Shown: piece after piece, positions 14,315 through 23,945 of the stretch | Layout: every line of letters starts with the position of its first letter | Numbering within the stretch: the first letter of the stretch is position 1 | Assembly (NCBI GenBank): GCA_965246915.1 | Contig: CBDFGB010000022.1 | Span: 1-64,000 of the forward strand | Source: CAVRQM01 sp965246915 | GTDB lineage: Bacteria > Pseudomonadota > Alphaproteobacteria > Acetobacterales > Acetobacteraceae | Reading direction: 5' to 3' | Length of the DNA stretch: 64,000 nucleotides | Made by a program: the position numbers and the translations under genes | Notes under the pieces: generated by a model | The model's database searches: none | The model's input: the letters and a program-made list of their open reading frames with translations, nothing else | Told to the model about the DNA's origin: nothing

Positions 14315-16129
14315 TCAGTCGTTTACGATACCGCCAAAAGGCACGCCCACCACGGGCAGCCCCAGCGTCCGCCCTGGATAGCCGGCCACGTCGAAATACT
14401 GAACCGATCCCACGCTCTGATGCCGCAGCATCGTGACGTGGCCGAGCGCGTCTGGCGCCGACGCCACCGCGCCGCGTCCCCACGACGCCGACGGCGCCTC
14501 GCCGCGCAATGCCTCGCGCAACACGCGACCGATCAGCGCCCCCTTGTCCGGCCCGCTTAGGCCCAGAAGATGCAGCAGGGTGCGGCCGACATCGGCGTTG
14601 CTCGCCGGCATCGGGTCGACGAACCCGCCGCGGAAATCCGGCCCGACGGCGGCGAGCGTGCTCATCGTGTCGGCGCGCGAAAAACTGCCGTGCATGCCCT
14701 GGCCCTGCTGCAGGCCGGTGTCGGCGACCTCCGCACCGCAGGTCGTGGGATCGTCGCAGCCGAGCGAGAAGCTCGCGAAATTGACCACCACCGACGGCGT
14801 AGGAGTGGCGGCATTGCCCTTCAGCCCGATCACCGACAGCGGCAAGGTCCCGGCCACCGGCCCATAGGCGTCGTCGACGAACAGGCCGCTCGTATAATCT
14901 TGTGCCGACAGGGCGGCCACGACCCGGTCGAGCGTCGCCCGGTCGTGGTCGGGCACGTAAACGAGATCGGACCCGCCATTGGCGGCGACGATCACGCTCG
15001 GATTGCCCGCGTCGCCGATCAGCCCGTTGCTGTTGGCCGGGACCTCGCCGGGGCGGATCTCGATGCCGGCGCGGTCGGGATCGAACAGCCGCAGCCCGAG
15101 CGCATGCGCAAGATCGGTCGCCACGAACCCTTTCGGCAAAAATCCGGCGGGCACCGACGGGGTGGTCTGCTGGGCGGCAAAACTGGTGCGGCTCTGCTTG
15201 CTGATCGTCGAAAAGCCGTGGTCGGACACCAGGACGACATCGGTGCGGTCGGCGACGCCCAGCTCGGCGAGGGCGGCGAGGATCTGCGCGAGGTTGGCGT
15301 CGGCGTTGCGGATGGCGGCCAGGCTGGTCGGCCCGTTGATGCCAGGGCTGAGCTGCAGCAGGCTGTCGCCCTGGTTGTGCTGGCTGCCGTCCGGATCACG
15401 TGACCAATAGACCATCGCGAACGGCATGTCCGATCGCGCCAGCATCGGCAGCACCACGCGCGTCGCCGCGTCGGCGAAGAATTGCTGCTGAGCGAGGTTC
15501 GCGGCCTTCGTCCCCTGCTCCCCGTTCTCGCCGCGCGACGGGGCGACCAGCGGCAAGCTCGCGCCGAGCAGCGCCGCCTTGACGCCATCGGCAAGCGGGA
15601 TGCCGGTCGGCGAGCCGGTCGAGTCGTCGATGACGATTGTCGGCGCGCCGTCGCGATCGGTGTGGTCCTGCAGCAAGGTCGGGCCGAGCTTGCCGATCGC
15701 CGCGGTCCCCAATCCGGCCATGCGCGCGGCGGCGAGCACCGTGCGCTCGACCAGGAAATCGCCGGAAAAATGCTCGTCGACCTGGCCGAGCACGGCGTCG
15801 TTCTCGATGAACGGGGTGACGCTGCCCTTGGCGGCGGGAACCGCGAAGCCGGACGACAGGGTGTTGCTGAACACGCCAGTGTCGCCCAGGAAATGCCCGG
15901 TCGCCAGCGCCGAGGCGTTGGCCATCGTGAAGGTGGGGAACAGCGAATGCGTGTTGCTGAACCGCACCCCCCGCTCCATCAGGGCGGCCATGGCGGGCGC
16001 CGTGTCGGGCCGGATCATGCCGGGCCGCAGCCCGTCGGCCACGAACAGCACAACATTTCGGGCGGGCTCAGCGGACCATACCAGCCCAGGCGAGGCAAGG
16101 ACGCAGACGGCGGCGAGCAGATGGCGCAT
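14315..16129 (-). CDS. Exported alkaline-phosphatase-superfamily hydrolase
   Basis: The 604-residue protein has a signal peptide (residues 1 to about 20, LLAAVCVLASPGLVWSA) and the alkaline phosphatase/type I phosphodiesterase core. Metal-site and nucleophile regions appear as VLFVADGLRPG, SLFPTFTMANASALATGHFL and DVVLVSDHGFSTIS. A C-terminal MHGSFSRADTMSTLAAVGPD completes the fold. It probably hydrolyses phosphate mono- or diesters in the periplasm. The ATG at 16129 follows GGGAGA; the frame extends upstream to 16249 without family features. It is divergent from the efflux-pump gene and converges on GloVer copy 2 with a three-base gap. Confidence 0.85.
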   Translation of the reverse strand: MRHLLAAVCVLASPGLVWSAEPARNVVLFVADGLRPGMIRPDTAPAMAALMERGVRFSNTHSLFPTFTMANASALATGHFLGDTGVFSNTLSSGFAVPAAKGSVTPFIENDAVLGQVDEHFSGDFLVERTVLAAARMAGLGTAAIGKLGPTLLQDHTDRDGAPTIVIDDSTGSPTGIPLADGVKAALLGASLPLVAPSRGENGEQGTKAANLAQQQFFADAATRVVLPMLARSDMPFAMVYWSRDPDGSQHNQGDSLLQLSPGINGPTSLAAIRNADANLAQILAALAELGVADRTDVVLVSDHGFSTISKQSRTSFAAQQTTPSVPAGFLPKGFVATDLAHALGLRLFDPDRAGIEIRPGEVPANSNGLIGDAGNPSVIVAANGGSDLVYVPDHDRATLDRVVAALSAQDYTSGLFVDDAYGPVAGTLPLSVIGLKGNAATPTPSVVVNFASFSLGCDDPTTCGAEVADTGLQQGQGMHGSFSRADTMSTLAAVGPDFRGGFVDPMPASNADVGRTLLHLLGLSGPDKGALIGRVLREALRGEAPSASWGRGAVASAPDALGHVTMLRHQSVGSVQYFDVAGYPGRTLGLPVVGVPFGGIVND

Positions 16130-16269
16130 GCGGATCTCCCTGGTCGAGAAGCGGTACTCCCGAGGCCGATCGGAATCAGGTGACAGTCTCGTGACGGCAT
16201 GCCGCGCGGAGGCTGGGTCGTCGCAAATGCGGCTTTCGCAGCCACGCAATGCGAGCGCAAACTGGGGTT

Positions 16270-17499
16270 ATGCGTTTTCCGACGTGGCTTCCCATCCTTC
16301 TCGGCGTCCTGTCGGCGGTCGGCCCCGTCTCGACCGACATGTATCTGCCGGCGTTCCCGGCGATCGAGGCGACCTATGGCGGCCATGCCGGCACGGCGCA
16401 GATCACGCTGGCGACCTGGTTCCTGGGTCTTGCCGTCGGCCAGATCACACAAGGCGCGCTGGCGGACCGGTTCGGCCGACGGGCGCCGCTGATCGTCGGC
16501 ACCGCCATCTACACGCTCGCCTCGATCGGCTGTGCGCTCGCCCCGGATTTGACGACCCTCGCGATGCTGCGCGGCGTCGCGGCATTCGGCGGCTCGGCCA
16601 GCATGGTGATCCCGCGCGCCATCGTGCGCGACCTTTCGGAGGGCCTCGCGGCCGCGAAAATGATGAGCCGCCTCATTCTCATCATGGGCGTGGCGCCGAT
16701 CCTCGCGCCCACGCTCGGAGGCCTCGTGATCGGGGTCGCCTCGTGGCACGCGATCTTCTGGATCTGCGCGCTCTATGGCGGCATCTGTTGCGCGCTTGTC
16801 GCCTGGAAGCTGCCGGACACGCTGCCGAGGCACATGCGGATCAGCCTGTCGCCCGGGCGGATGCTGCACCGCTATGGCGCGATCGCTGTCGAGCGCAGCT
16901 TTCTCGCGCAAGCGCTGACCGGCGGGTTCTCGATGTTTGGCATGTTCGCCTATCTCGGCGGCTCGCCCTCGGTGTTCATCGAGCACTTCGGGCTGCATCC
17001 CAGCCTATACGGTGCGATGTTCGGGGCCTGTGCCGCCGGGTTCATCCTCGGCTCGCAGATCAGCCCGCGCCTGCTGCCGCGCTTTGGCGCCGGGCGGGTG
17101 ATGCGGGTGGCCGTGCGGATCTATCTCGCGGCGACGTTGTTCCTCGGCTTCGTCGCCTATGCCGGGGTCGGTCCGTGGTGGCTGACGGCGCTGCCGATCC
17201 TGGTGTCTCTGACGACGATGGGCTTCGTGTTGCCGAACGCCACGGTCGGCGCGCTGCAACGCCACGCGACCCATGCCGGCAGTGCGTCGGCGTTGATGGG
17301 CATGCTGCAGTTCTGCCTCGGCGCGGTCAGCGGCCTGTCGGTCGGCGTTCTGGCCGACGGCACGGCGCGGCCGATGGCAACCCTGATGGTCGCCGGCGCG
17401 CTCGGCGCGGTGATCGCCGAGTCGGCCCGTCCCCGCGCGCCGCTGCCCGCACGCGTTTCGGAAGCGCGGCCGGAGCAAGCCGGGATCCGCACCGCATGA
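16270..17499 (+). CDS. Bcr/CflA-family multidrug efflux MFS transporter
   Basis: The 409-residue, twelve-helix major facilitator belongs to the Bcr/CflA drug-export group. The first helix contains GPVSTDMYLPAFPAI, diagnostic for this group. The cytoplasmic loop motif GALADRFGRRAPLIVG lies between helices 2 and 3. The ATG at 16270 is preferred over one seven codons upstream (16249) because a GGGG precedes it at suitable distance. The stop codon overlaps the start of the next gene (ATGA), so the two are co-translated. Confidence 0.88.
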   Translation: MRFPTWLPILLGVLSAVGPVSTDMYLPAFPAIEATYGGHAGTAQITLATWFLGLAVGQITQGALADRFGRRAPLIVGTAIYTLASIGCALAPDLTTLAMLRGVAAFGGSASMVIPRAIVRDLSEGLAAAKMMSRLILIMGVAPILAPTLGGLVIGVASWHAIFWICALYGGICCALVAWKLPDTLPRHMRISLSPGRMLHRYGAIAVERSFLAQALTGGFSMFGMFAYLGGSPSVFIEHFGLHPSLYGAMFGACAAGFILGSQISPRLLPRFGAGRVMRVAVRIYLAATLFLGFVAYAGVGPWWLTALPILVSLTTMGFVLPNATVGALQRHATHAGSASALMGMLQFCLGAVSGLSVGVLADGTARPMATLMVAGALGAVIAESARPRAPLPARVSEARPEQAGIRTA

Positions 17500-18233
17500 T
17501 TTTTGTTGGCATACCTACCTGCACCCAGGTTCGCGACAAGCTGTTCCAGCATGCCGCCCCGCGCATCTACGGCGAGGCGCTGATCGCAGTGTCGGACGCG
17601 TTGCCGCTGCTGATTCCGTCGCTCGGGCCGGACATGCTGGGAGTTCTCGATCGGCTGGATGGAGTGCTGGTCGACGGCAGCCCCAGCAATGTCGAGCCGG
17701 CACGCTACGGCGTCGAGCATGACGCGACGCCGGATTGGCATGACGCGGCGCGTGACGACACGACATTGCCGCTGATCCGCGCCGCAATTTCGCGCGGCAT
17801 GCCGGTGCTGGCGATCTGCCGCGGTATCCAAGAGCTGAATGTGGCGCTCGGCGGCACGCTGCATCAGGAGGTGCATGCGGTTCCCGGTCGGTATGACCAC
17901 CGCGAGCCGGAGGGCACGGCCGACGAGGCATTCACGCTACGCCACTGGATCAGCGTCTCCGGCAGCCTGGCCCGCATGGTCGGCGGCCAGCGGATGTTCG
18001 TGAACTCGCTGCACGGCCAGGCGATCGATCGGCTCGCCCCCGGGCTGGTGGTCGAAGGCGAGGCCGAGGACGGCACGGTCGAGGCAGTACGAGTGGCCGC
18101 GGCACCTGGATTCGCTTTGGGGGTGCAGTTCCACCCGGAGTGGCACGCCCGGACCGATGCCTCGAACGGCGCAATCTTCCGAGCATTCGGGGACGCCTGT
18201 CGGGCATACGCGGCGGGGCGGCTGGCGACGTGA
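17496..18233 (+). CDS. Class I glutamine-amidotransferase-like hydrolase (PuuD / peptidase C26)
   Basis: The 245-residue protein belongs to the gamma-glutamyl-gamma-aminobutyrate hydrolase family. The nucleophile Cys sits in ICRGIQELNVALGGTLHQ (about residue 109), and the catalytic His and Glu in VQFHPEWH. SLHGQAI is typical of the group. In characterised relatives it releases GABA from its gamma-glutamyl form in putrescine breakdown; no other Puu gene is near, so the substrate is open. The start is the ATG overlapping the MFS stop. It converges with the M20 gene with a one-base gap. Confidence 0.85.
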   Translation: MIFVGIPTCTQVRDKLFQHAAPRIYGEALIAVSDALPLLIPSLGPDMLGVLDRLDGVLVDGSPSNVEPARYGVEHDATPDWHDAARDDTTLPLIRAAISRGMPVLAICRGIQELNVALGGTLHQEVHAVPGRYDHREPEGTADEAFTLRHWISVSGSLARMVGGQRMFVNSLHGQAIDRLAPGLVVEGEAEDGTVEAVRVAAAPGFALGVQFHPEWHARTDASNGAIFRAFGDACRAYAAGRLAT

Positions 18234-18234
18234 G

Positions 18235-19512
18235 CTACGCGACGGCCTCCAGCCCGCACCATTCCGCGATGAACAACGCCATCGCGGTGGTCACGCGCTT
18301 CAGCGACGACAGGCTCACGCACTCATCCACGCCGTGGATATTGCGCGAGGTCGGGCCGTAGCAGAGCGTCGGAATCGTGTCGTACAACGCATACACTCGG
18401 GCATCGAGGTAGGCCGTGGACACCGCGCTCTGCAAAGCGGTGCCGGTCGCCTCGAGATGCGCTCTGCCCAGCACGGCCTCCGCTTCCGTGCCTGAGTGCT
18501 GCACGTAGCCCTCCGCCTGGAACCCGTCGAACGTCACAACCGGCGGCGTATTGGCGAGAAACCGGTCGGCGCGGGCGAAAGCGGCAACCCGTTCGGTGAC
18601 CTCGCGCATGGCGTCGCGTGCCGCAACGCCCGGGAACATCGCGATGCGGCAGCTGACGCGGCACCAGGACGGCACCGACGAGGCCCAGTCCCCGCCCTCG
18701 ATCTTGCCGACGTTCAGGTTGAGCGGATGCGCCTCGTGTGCGAACAGCGGGTGCGCCGAGCGGCGTTCGTTCCATTCGGCTTCCAGGCCACGCAGGTCGG
18801 CGATGATCCGGTACGCCGCGTCGATCGCGTTGGCACCTTCGCCCATCTCGCGGACATGCACGGGCACGCCACGCACAGCGATCTCGAACCACAGCACGCC
18901 CACGTTTGCCCGCACGAGTTTCTCGCTCATCGGCTCGGGAATGAGGACCGCGTCGGCCACGTAGCCGCGCAGATGGGTCATCAGCGCCCCGTTGCCGGTA
19001 GATTCCTCCTCCACGACCGATTGCACGGTGACCGTGGCGGCCGGCTGCCAGCCCAGGCGCCGCAGCGCGTCCAGCGCGAACAGGTTGGCGGCGCATCCCG
19101 CCTTCATGTCCGCGCCCCCGCGTCCGTACAGCCAGTCGCCGTCGACGGCAGGATCGAACGGATCGCGGCTCCACATGTCCGCAGGGCCTGGCGGGACGAC
19201 ATCGACATGGCCCTGCAGGATCAGCGACCGGCCGGTCTCGCTGCGTGGACGGTGGATGCCGACGACGATCGGCGCGTCGGAATGGGTCGCGGAGAACGCG
19301 CCGCCGCCGGGGTGCCCAGCGATCGCCTGGCGATCCATGGCGAAACGGTCGATCGCGTACCCCCGCTGCCGAAGCGCACGGAACATGAAATCCTGCACGG
19401 TGTGCTCCGCGCCGCGCGTCGATCGCAGGCGGATCATGTCCTGGGTGAAGGCGATCTGGTCGTCAAACTGCGCCGCGACAGTCGCGGCGATCTCCGCAGG
19501 CGCTAGGGTCAT
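18235..19512 (-). CDS. M20-family deacylase (ArgE/DapE-like)
   Basis: The 425-residue zinc hydrolase of the M20/ArgE-DapE family carries metal and catalytic motifs LQGHVDVVPPGP, YGRGGADMKAG and VVEEESTGNGAL. A dimerisation domain follows, then the C-terminal His region (GPTSRNIHGVDECVSL). It should remove an acyl group from an N-acyl amino acid in the cytoplasm. A specific assignment (acetylornithine or succinyl-diaminopimelate) is not justified. The ATG at 19512 lies ten bases after the rimI stop, making it the last gene of a coaE-dnaQ-SDR-rimI-M20 run. The upstream extension to 19764 is antisense-like filler. Confidence 0.87.
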   Translation of the reverse strand: MTLAPAEIAATVAAQFDDQIAFTQDMIRLRSTRGAEHTVQDFMFRALRQRGYAIDRFAMDRQAIAGHPGGGAFSATHSDAPIVVGIHRPRSETGRSLILQGHVDVVPPGPADMWSRDPFDPAVDGDWLYGRGGADMKAGCAANLFALDALRRLGWQPAATVTVQSVVEEESTGNGALMTHLRGYVADAVLIPEPMSEKLVRANVGVLWFEIAVRGVPVHVREMGEGANAIDAAYRIIADLRGLEAEWNERRSAHPLFAHEAHPLNLNVGKIEGGDWASSVPSWCRVSCRIAMFPGVAARDAMREVTERVAAFARADRFLANTPPVVTFDGFQAEGYVQHSGTEAEAVLGRAHLEATGTALQSAVSTAYLDARVYALYDTIPTLCYGPTSRNIHGVDECVSLSSLKRVTTAMALFIAEWCGLEAVA

Positions 19513-19522
19513 GATCGCCGCT

Positions 19523-19999
19523 CTACACGGTCGCGCGCGGTGCCTGAAGGGCGCGGCGCATGACAAGCGCGTCGTCACCGTTCGGGTAGTAGCGACACCG
19601 GCGGCCGATTTCAGTATAGCCGGCGGCGGCATACAGCGCCTGTGCCGGACGATTGTTGGCCGCGACCTCGAGGAACATCGCCGTCGCCCCGCGATGGGCG
19701 GCCTCCGTCTCCGCCGCTTGCAGCAACGCTCGACCCATGCCTCGACGGCGCGCCTCGGGCGCAACCGCGAGCGTCAGAACCTCCGCCTCATCAGCGGCGA
19801 CGCGTGCCAGGATCATGCCGCCCGGCTCGGCGATGCAACCGAACACGCCGGGCAGCGCGAGGTGCGTCGCGAACGCGCCCTCGCTCCATTTTTCGCCGAG
19901 CGGGAACGCGGTGGCATGAATTTCCGCCAGGACGCGCGCGTGTGCCGGATTGCCCGCGACCCGAATGGACGCGCGCGCGGCTTCAGCTTTGCGCCGCAT
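19523..19999 (-). CDS. rimI: GNAT acetyltransferase, probable RimI
   Basis: The 158-residue GNAT-fold enzyme contains the acetyl-CoA-binding motif VLTLAVAPEARRRGMGRALL (about residues 73-92) and EVAANNRPAQALYAAAGYTE. The C-terminal YYPNGDDALVMRR is typical of RimI-type enzymes that N-terminally acetylate ribosomal protein S18. In alphaproteobacteria rimI often sits beside tsaB; here it follows an SDR gene, overlapping it by 17 bases. The family assignment is firm; the substrate is inferred from the C-terminal motif. Confidence 0.75.
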   Translation of the reverse strand: MRRKAEAARASIRVAGNPAHARVLAEIHATAFPLGEKWSEGAFATHLALPGVFGCIAEPGGMILARVAADEAEVLTLAVAPEARRRGMGRALLQAAETEAAHRGATAMFLEVAANNRPAQALYAAAGYTEIGRRCRYYPNGDDALVMRRALQAPRATV

Positions 20000-20765
20000 T
20001 CAGCGGCACAAGCCCCACCAGCCGCCGCGCCTCCTCCGTCCGCAACGAGAAATCCGTCCCGGCATAGGCCGCGCCGGCCTCGCCGCAGAGCCACGCCACC
20101 GCGCGACCCACCCACTCGGGCGAGATATGCACCGAGGGATCGAGCCGACTGACCGGATTGATGCCGGAGTCCCTGATCGCGACCTGCATGTCGGTGGCCA
20201 CCGTGCCGGGGCTGAGGCCCACGACCCGTATCCCGGACGACGCGTATTCCTTGTCGGCGCAGCGGGTCAGCGACAATGCGGCGGCCTTGCTGGAGCAGTA
20301 GTGGCTCCATCCCTCGAGTGCTCCCGTCGCCGCCCCGGAGCTGATGTTGACGATCACGCCGCCGCCCTGACGCAGCATCACCGGGATGGCCGCCCGGAGC
20401 CCGTGGTAGACGCCCGTGTAGTTCACGTCGGCCGCGCGGACCCACAGTTCCGGATCGGAGTCGGCGAGGCGGGCGATCGGTTCGATCAGCCCGGCGTTGT
20501 TGACCAGGATGTCGAGGCGTCCGTACGCGTCGCACGCCTCCCGCACAGCGGCCTCCACGTCGGCGTAGGACGCGACGTCGCAGGCGACGGCGCGCGCCTG
20601 TCGCCCCGCCCCGGCCAGGGTCGCGGCCAACGCCTCGACTTGATCGTGGCTTCGCGCGGCCACAACGACCCGTGCCCCGCAGTCCGCCAGGACCGAAGCC
20701 GTCGCGGCCCCGATGCCGCGGCTCGCGCCCGTGACCAGCGCCACTTTTCCGGTCAGGTCGGTCAC
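19983..20765 (-). CDS. Short-chain dehydrogenase/reductase
   Basis: The 260-residue classical SDR has the NAD(P)-binding motif VTGASRGIGAATA (about residues 10-22), NNAG (about 88) and the catalytic Ser and Tyr/Lys in SGAAT and YCSSKAAALS. The PG motif is in VVGLSPGTVATDMQ. The GTG at 20765 is the first start compatible with the family N-terminus (TDLTGKVALVTGAS) and follows AAGGAA. The substrate is unknown. It overlaps rimI, which suggests co-translation. Confidence 0.85.
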   Translation of the reverse strand: MTDLTGKVALVTGASRGIGAATASVLADCGARVVVAARSHDQVEALAATLAGAGRQARAVACDVASYADVEAAVREACDAYGRLDILVNNAGLIEPIARLADSDPELWVRAADVNYTGVYHGLRAAIPVMLRQGGGVIVNISSGAATGALEGWSHYCSSKAAALSLTRCADKEYASSGIRVVGLSPGTVATDMQVAIRDSGINPVSRLDPSVHISPEWVGRAVAWLCGEAGAAYAGTDFSLRTEEARRLVGLVPLNAAQS

Positions 20766-20832
20766 GCCGTCATTCCTTTTCGCTGTCGGTCGGCGCGCGA
20801 TGTGGAGGCGCGGTCTCGGTGCTCGCGGGGCA

Positions 20833-21525
20833 CTACATCGCCCAAACCGGATCGACCAGTCGCGCGACGAATGCGGCATGGGCATCGAGTTCAGCGCCAC
20901 TCGGGATGATCGGCCGGATCGAACGGACCACGGGCAAGCGCTGCGTCGCGACGACCGCGGAGCCGGCGCCCGAGTGGCTGGGCCGGGCCTCGCCGGTCCA
21001 CAGGCCGCGCTGCCGACCGCCGGTCAGTTCGACATAGACGTCGGCCAACAGCCGGCAATCCAACAGCGCATTGTGCGAGGTGCGGGCTGACAGGTCGATG
21101 TCGAAGCGGCGGCACAAAGCGTCGAGACTGTTCGGCAATCCCGGGAACCGAGTCTTCGCCAGCACGAGCGTGCAGACCATGCGCGAGCGATCCAGAGCCG
21201 GGCGGCCGATCCGCGTCAATTCGGCGTCCAGGAAGCCGAAATCGAACGGCGCGTTGTGCGCGATGAGCTTGCCGTCGCCCAAGAACTCCAGCAACTCGTC
21301 GGCGATCGCCGCGAATCGGGGCGCGCTGGCCACGCGGTCAAGCGTAATGCCATGGACGCGGACGACCTCGTCCGGGATGTCGCGCTCGGGATGCACGAGA
21401 GCGTGGAAGTGCCGGCCGGTCGGCAACTCACGCACCAGTTCAAGCGCCGCGATCTCGACGATGCGATGGCCGGTCAGCGGGTCGAGGCCGGTGGTCTCCG
21501 TATCGAAGAGGACCGCGCGGGTCAT
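20833..21525 (-). CDS. dnaQ: DNA polymerase III epsilon subunit (proofreading exonuclease)
   Basis: The 230-residue 3-prime to 5-prime exonuclease proofreads for the replicative polymerase. DEDDh motifs are all present: Exo I FDTETTGLDP (residues 7-16), Exo II IAHNAPFDFGFLDAEL (about 87-102) and Exo III ARTSHNALLDCRLLADVYVE (about 148-167). The ATG at 21525 overlaps the coaE stop by four bases, the coaE-dnaQ order common in alphaproteobacteria. The length is normal for the alphaproteobacterial form. Confidence 0.94.
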   Translation of the reverse strand: MTRAVLFDTETTGLDPLTGHRIVEIAALELVRELPTGRHFHALVHPERDIPDEVVRVHGITLDRVASAPRFAAIADELLEFLGDGKLIAHNAPFDFGFLDAELTRIGRPALDRSRMVCTLVLAKTRFPGLPNSLDALCRRFDIDLSARTSHNALLDCRLLADVYVELTGGRQRGLWTGEARPSHSGAGSAVVATQRLPVVRSIRPIIPSGAELDAHAAFVARLVDPVWAM

Positions 21526-22130
21526 GGCACCCGCCGCAATTCGATCAGGATTCGCTCGATCGCCACGCGGGCATGATGCCGGGAAAGCCCGGTTCGCACC
21601 ACCCGGTCGGCCGCCCGGCGGCGGCGGTCATCGGGCCATTGCCGCGCCAGCATCGCGTCCAGTTGCCGCGCGCTCAGAACGCCGCGCGCCAATACCCGCG
21701 CTCGCTGCACGCACGCCGGCGCCGAGACGACCACCACGAGGTCCAGCCCGCGTCGACCCCGGCTTTCGAACAGCAACGGCACGTCGAGGACCGCGATCCT
21801 GACGCCGCGCCGGCGCGCCGACGCGAGGAAGGCTCTCTCCTGCCCGCGCACCAGCGGGTGCATGATCGTCTCCAGCCGCGTCAGTGCGTCGCGATCACCG
21901 AAGACGATCGCGCGTAGAGCCGGCCGGTCCAGCGTAGGGCGCCCGTCCTTCCCGGGCCGCACCACACCCGGAAACGCCGCGGCGATCGCCGGCAGCGCCC
22001 TCCCGCCAGGACGTTGCATCGCCCTGACCGCCGCATCGGCGTCGAACACCGCAGCCCCTGCGCGGCGCAGGGCTGCGGCGACCGTGGACTTGCCCATCGC
22101 GATGCCACCGGTCAGGCCGACGATCTTCAT
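21522..22130 (-). CDS. coaE: Dephospho-CoA kinase
   Basis: The 202-residue enzyme catalyses the last step of coenzyme A synthesis, phosphorylating dephospho-CoA. The P-loop is in IVGLTGGIAMGKSTVAAALR (residues 3-22). VLDVPLLFESRGRRGLDLVV and ARQWPDDRRRRAADRVV are conserved CoaE regions. Two ATGs (22139 and 22130) are possible; the second gives the family-like MKIVGLTGG start with AAAGG ten bases upstream. It heads the minus-strand run that continues with dnaQ. Confidence 0.93.
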   Translation of the reverse strand: MKIVGLTGGIAMGKSTVAAALRRAGAAVFDADAAVRAMQRPGGRALPAIAAAFPGVVRPGKDGRPTLDRPALRAIVFGDRDALTRLETIMHPLVRGQERAFLASARRRGVRIAVLDVPLLFESRGRRGLDLVVVVSAPACVQRARVLARGVLSARQLDAMLARQWPDDRRRRAADRVVRTGLSRHHARVAIERILIELRRVP

Positions 22131-22238
22131 GCCGCGCATGCCTTTCGCATGACCCCCGCGCCGATATTCATCGCTCTGTCATACTGTGCCGCCTTCGGCT
22201 GACTATGTTGCGCCGCCAGTCAAAACCGAGGAGCCAAG

Positions 22239-23864
22239 ATGTCCGACATTGCGCTCGATTCCGGCACCGCGATGGGGGCGACCGGCCATGCCGGGCGTCC
22301 ACACCTGGACGCCAAGCCGCCGGTCGGGGGGATCATCATCTTCATCGGTCTGCTGATCGCCGGCGTTCTGTTCGCCCTCTACGGGCTGTCTCACGACGTC
22401 ACGATGGCGGGGGGCGAGCCGCTGGCGACCGGCGTTTTCGTCCTGCTCGGCGTCGCCCTGCTCATCGCCCTCGGGTTCGAGTTCGTCAACGGCTTCCACG
22501 ACACCGCCAACGCGGTCGCCACCGTCATCTATACGCACAGCCTGCCGGCGAATATCGCGGTCGTCTGGTCCGGCACCTTCAACTTCCTGGGCGTGCTGAC
22601 CTCGTCGGGCGCGGTCGCCTTCAGCATCGTGAGCCTGCTGCCGGTCGAATTGATCCTGCAGGTCGGCAGCGGCACCGGCTTCGCGATGATCTTCGCGCTG
22701 CTGATCGCGGCGATCTTGTGGAACCTTGGCACCTGGTCGCTCGGCCTGCCGGCCTCATCATCTCACACGCTGATCGGCTCGATCATCGGCGTGGGCCTCG
22801 CCAACCAGTTCCTGGCCGGCAACGGCGCCTCGGGTGTCGACTGGAATTCGGCCACGGGCGTGTTCAAGGCGCTGCTGATCAGCCCCGTGGTGGGCTTCGT
22901 CTGTTCGGCACTGCTCCTTCTCATAAGCAAGAAGCTACTGCCGGCACCGAAGCTATGGACCTCGCCCGAAAGCTCCGCGCCGCCGCCGAGGTGGATCCGC
23001 GGCCTGTTGATCCTGACCTGCACCGGCGTGTCCTTCGCGCACGGATCCAATGACGGGCAGAAGGGCATGGGCCTTATCATGCTCATCCTGATCGGCGCGC
23101 TGCCGACGGCGTATGCGCTGAACCGCGCCATGCCCGACAGCGAGACGCCGGCCTTCGTCACGGCAATGACCAACGCGCAGGCGGTGTTTCTCAGGCACGC
23201 CGATGGGATTGCCCCGCCCGATGCTGCGGCTTCGCGCGGGATCGCGCAAAAGGCGCTTCACGACCACAACTATGGCGGCGCGGAGCTGCAGGCGGGCCTG
23301 GCTGGCCTGGCAGGCGCCGTCGCCGAGGAGGTTCGCCAAAGCGGGGCGGTCAACAAGGTGCCTGCCGCCGCCGTGCAAAACGTCCGAAACGACATGTATC
23401 TGGCGAGCGAGGTCACCAAGAACCTCCTCAAGGGGGATGCGTATACCAGCGACGAGAAGGCGGCGGTCGGCGACTTCCGCAAGAACCTGGACGCCGGGAC
23501 CAAGTTCATCCCGCTATGGGTAAAGGTGGCCGTGGCGATCGCGCTCGGTCTGGGTACCATGGTGGGCTGGAAGCGGATCGTGGTCACGGTCGGCGAGAAG
23601 ATCGGCAAGACGCATCTGACCTATGGGCAGGGCGCTTCTGCCGAGCTTGTCGCGGCCGCGACGATCTTCGCCGCCGATCACTATGGGATGCCGGTCTCGA
23701 CCACGCACGTCCTGTCGTCGGGCGTCGCCGGTACGATGGCGGCCAACGGGTCGGGGTTGCAATGGGGCACGCTGCGCAACATCGCGATGGCCTGGGTGCT
23801 GACCCTGCCGGCGGCGGCGCTGATCTCGGGCGTTCTGTTCACGATCCTGCGCGCGGTGTTCTGA
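22239..23864 (+). CDS. pit: PiT-family inorganic phosphate transporter
   Basis: The 541-residue low-affinity phosphate symporter sits in the inner membrane. Both PiT signature halves are visible: ALGFEFVNGFHDTANAVATV with LPASSSHTLIGSIIG in the first half, and HGSNDGQKGMG with YGMPVSTTHVLSSGVAGTMA in the second. A soluble Ala/Asp-rich insert (about residues 300-410) separates the halves. The ATG at 22239 follows GAGGAG. It stands as a single gene; no PhoU-like partner is next to it. Confidence 0.93.
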   Translation: MSDIALDSGTAMGATGHAGRPHLDAKPPVGGIIIFIGLLIAGVLFALYGLSHDVTMAGGEPLATGVFVLLGVALLIALGFEFVNGFHDTANAVATVIYTHSLPANIAVVWSGTFNFLGVLTSSGAVAFSIVSLLPVELILQVGSGTGFAMIFALLIAAILWNLGTWSLGLPASSSHTLIGSIIGVGLANQFLAGNGASGVDWNSATGVFKALLISPVVGFVCSALLLLISKKLLPAPKLWTSPESSAPPPRWIRGLLILTCTGVSFAHGSNDGQKGMGLIMLILIGALPTAYALNRAMPDSETPAFVTAMTNAQAVFLRHADGIAPPDAAASRGIAQKALHDHNYGGAELQAGLAGLAGAVAEEVRQSGAVNKVPAAAVQNVRNDMYLASEVTKNLLKGDAYTSDEKAAVGDFRKNLDAGTKFIPLWVKVAVAIALGLGTMVGWKRIVVTVGEKIGKTHLTYGQGASAELVAAATIFAADHYGMPVSTTHVLSSGVAGTMAANGSGLQWGTLRNIAMAWVLTLPAAALISGVLFTILRAVF

Positions 23865-23887
23865 GCGGGCGAAAGCGTTTGCCGAAC

Positions 23888-23927
23888 CCTCATTCTCCCG
23901 CCGCCGCGCGGCGGCGGCGGGGTGAGG
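23888..23927. repeat. GC-rich palindrome (REP-like)
   Basis: CCTCA at 23888-23892 and TGAGG at 23923-23927 frame a near-perfect GC palindrome centred on CGCCGCCG and CGGCGGCG, 24 bases after the pit stop. Its CCTCA...GGGGTGAGG outline is similar to the palindrome at 29098-29165 and to the short extragenic repeats common in alphaproteobacterial genomes. It may also act as a 3-prime hairpin for pit, but lacks a T tract. Confidence 0.4.
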
Positions 23928-23945
23928 TCCCGCGGACGGCCCAAA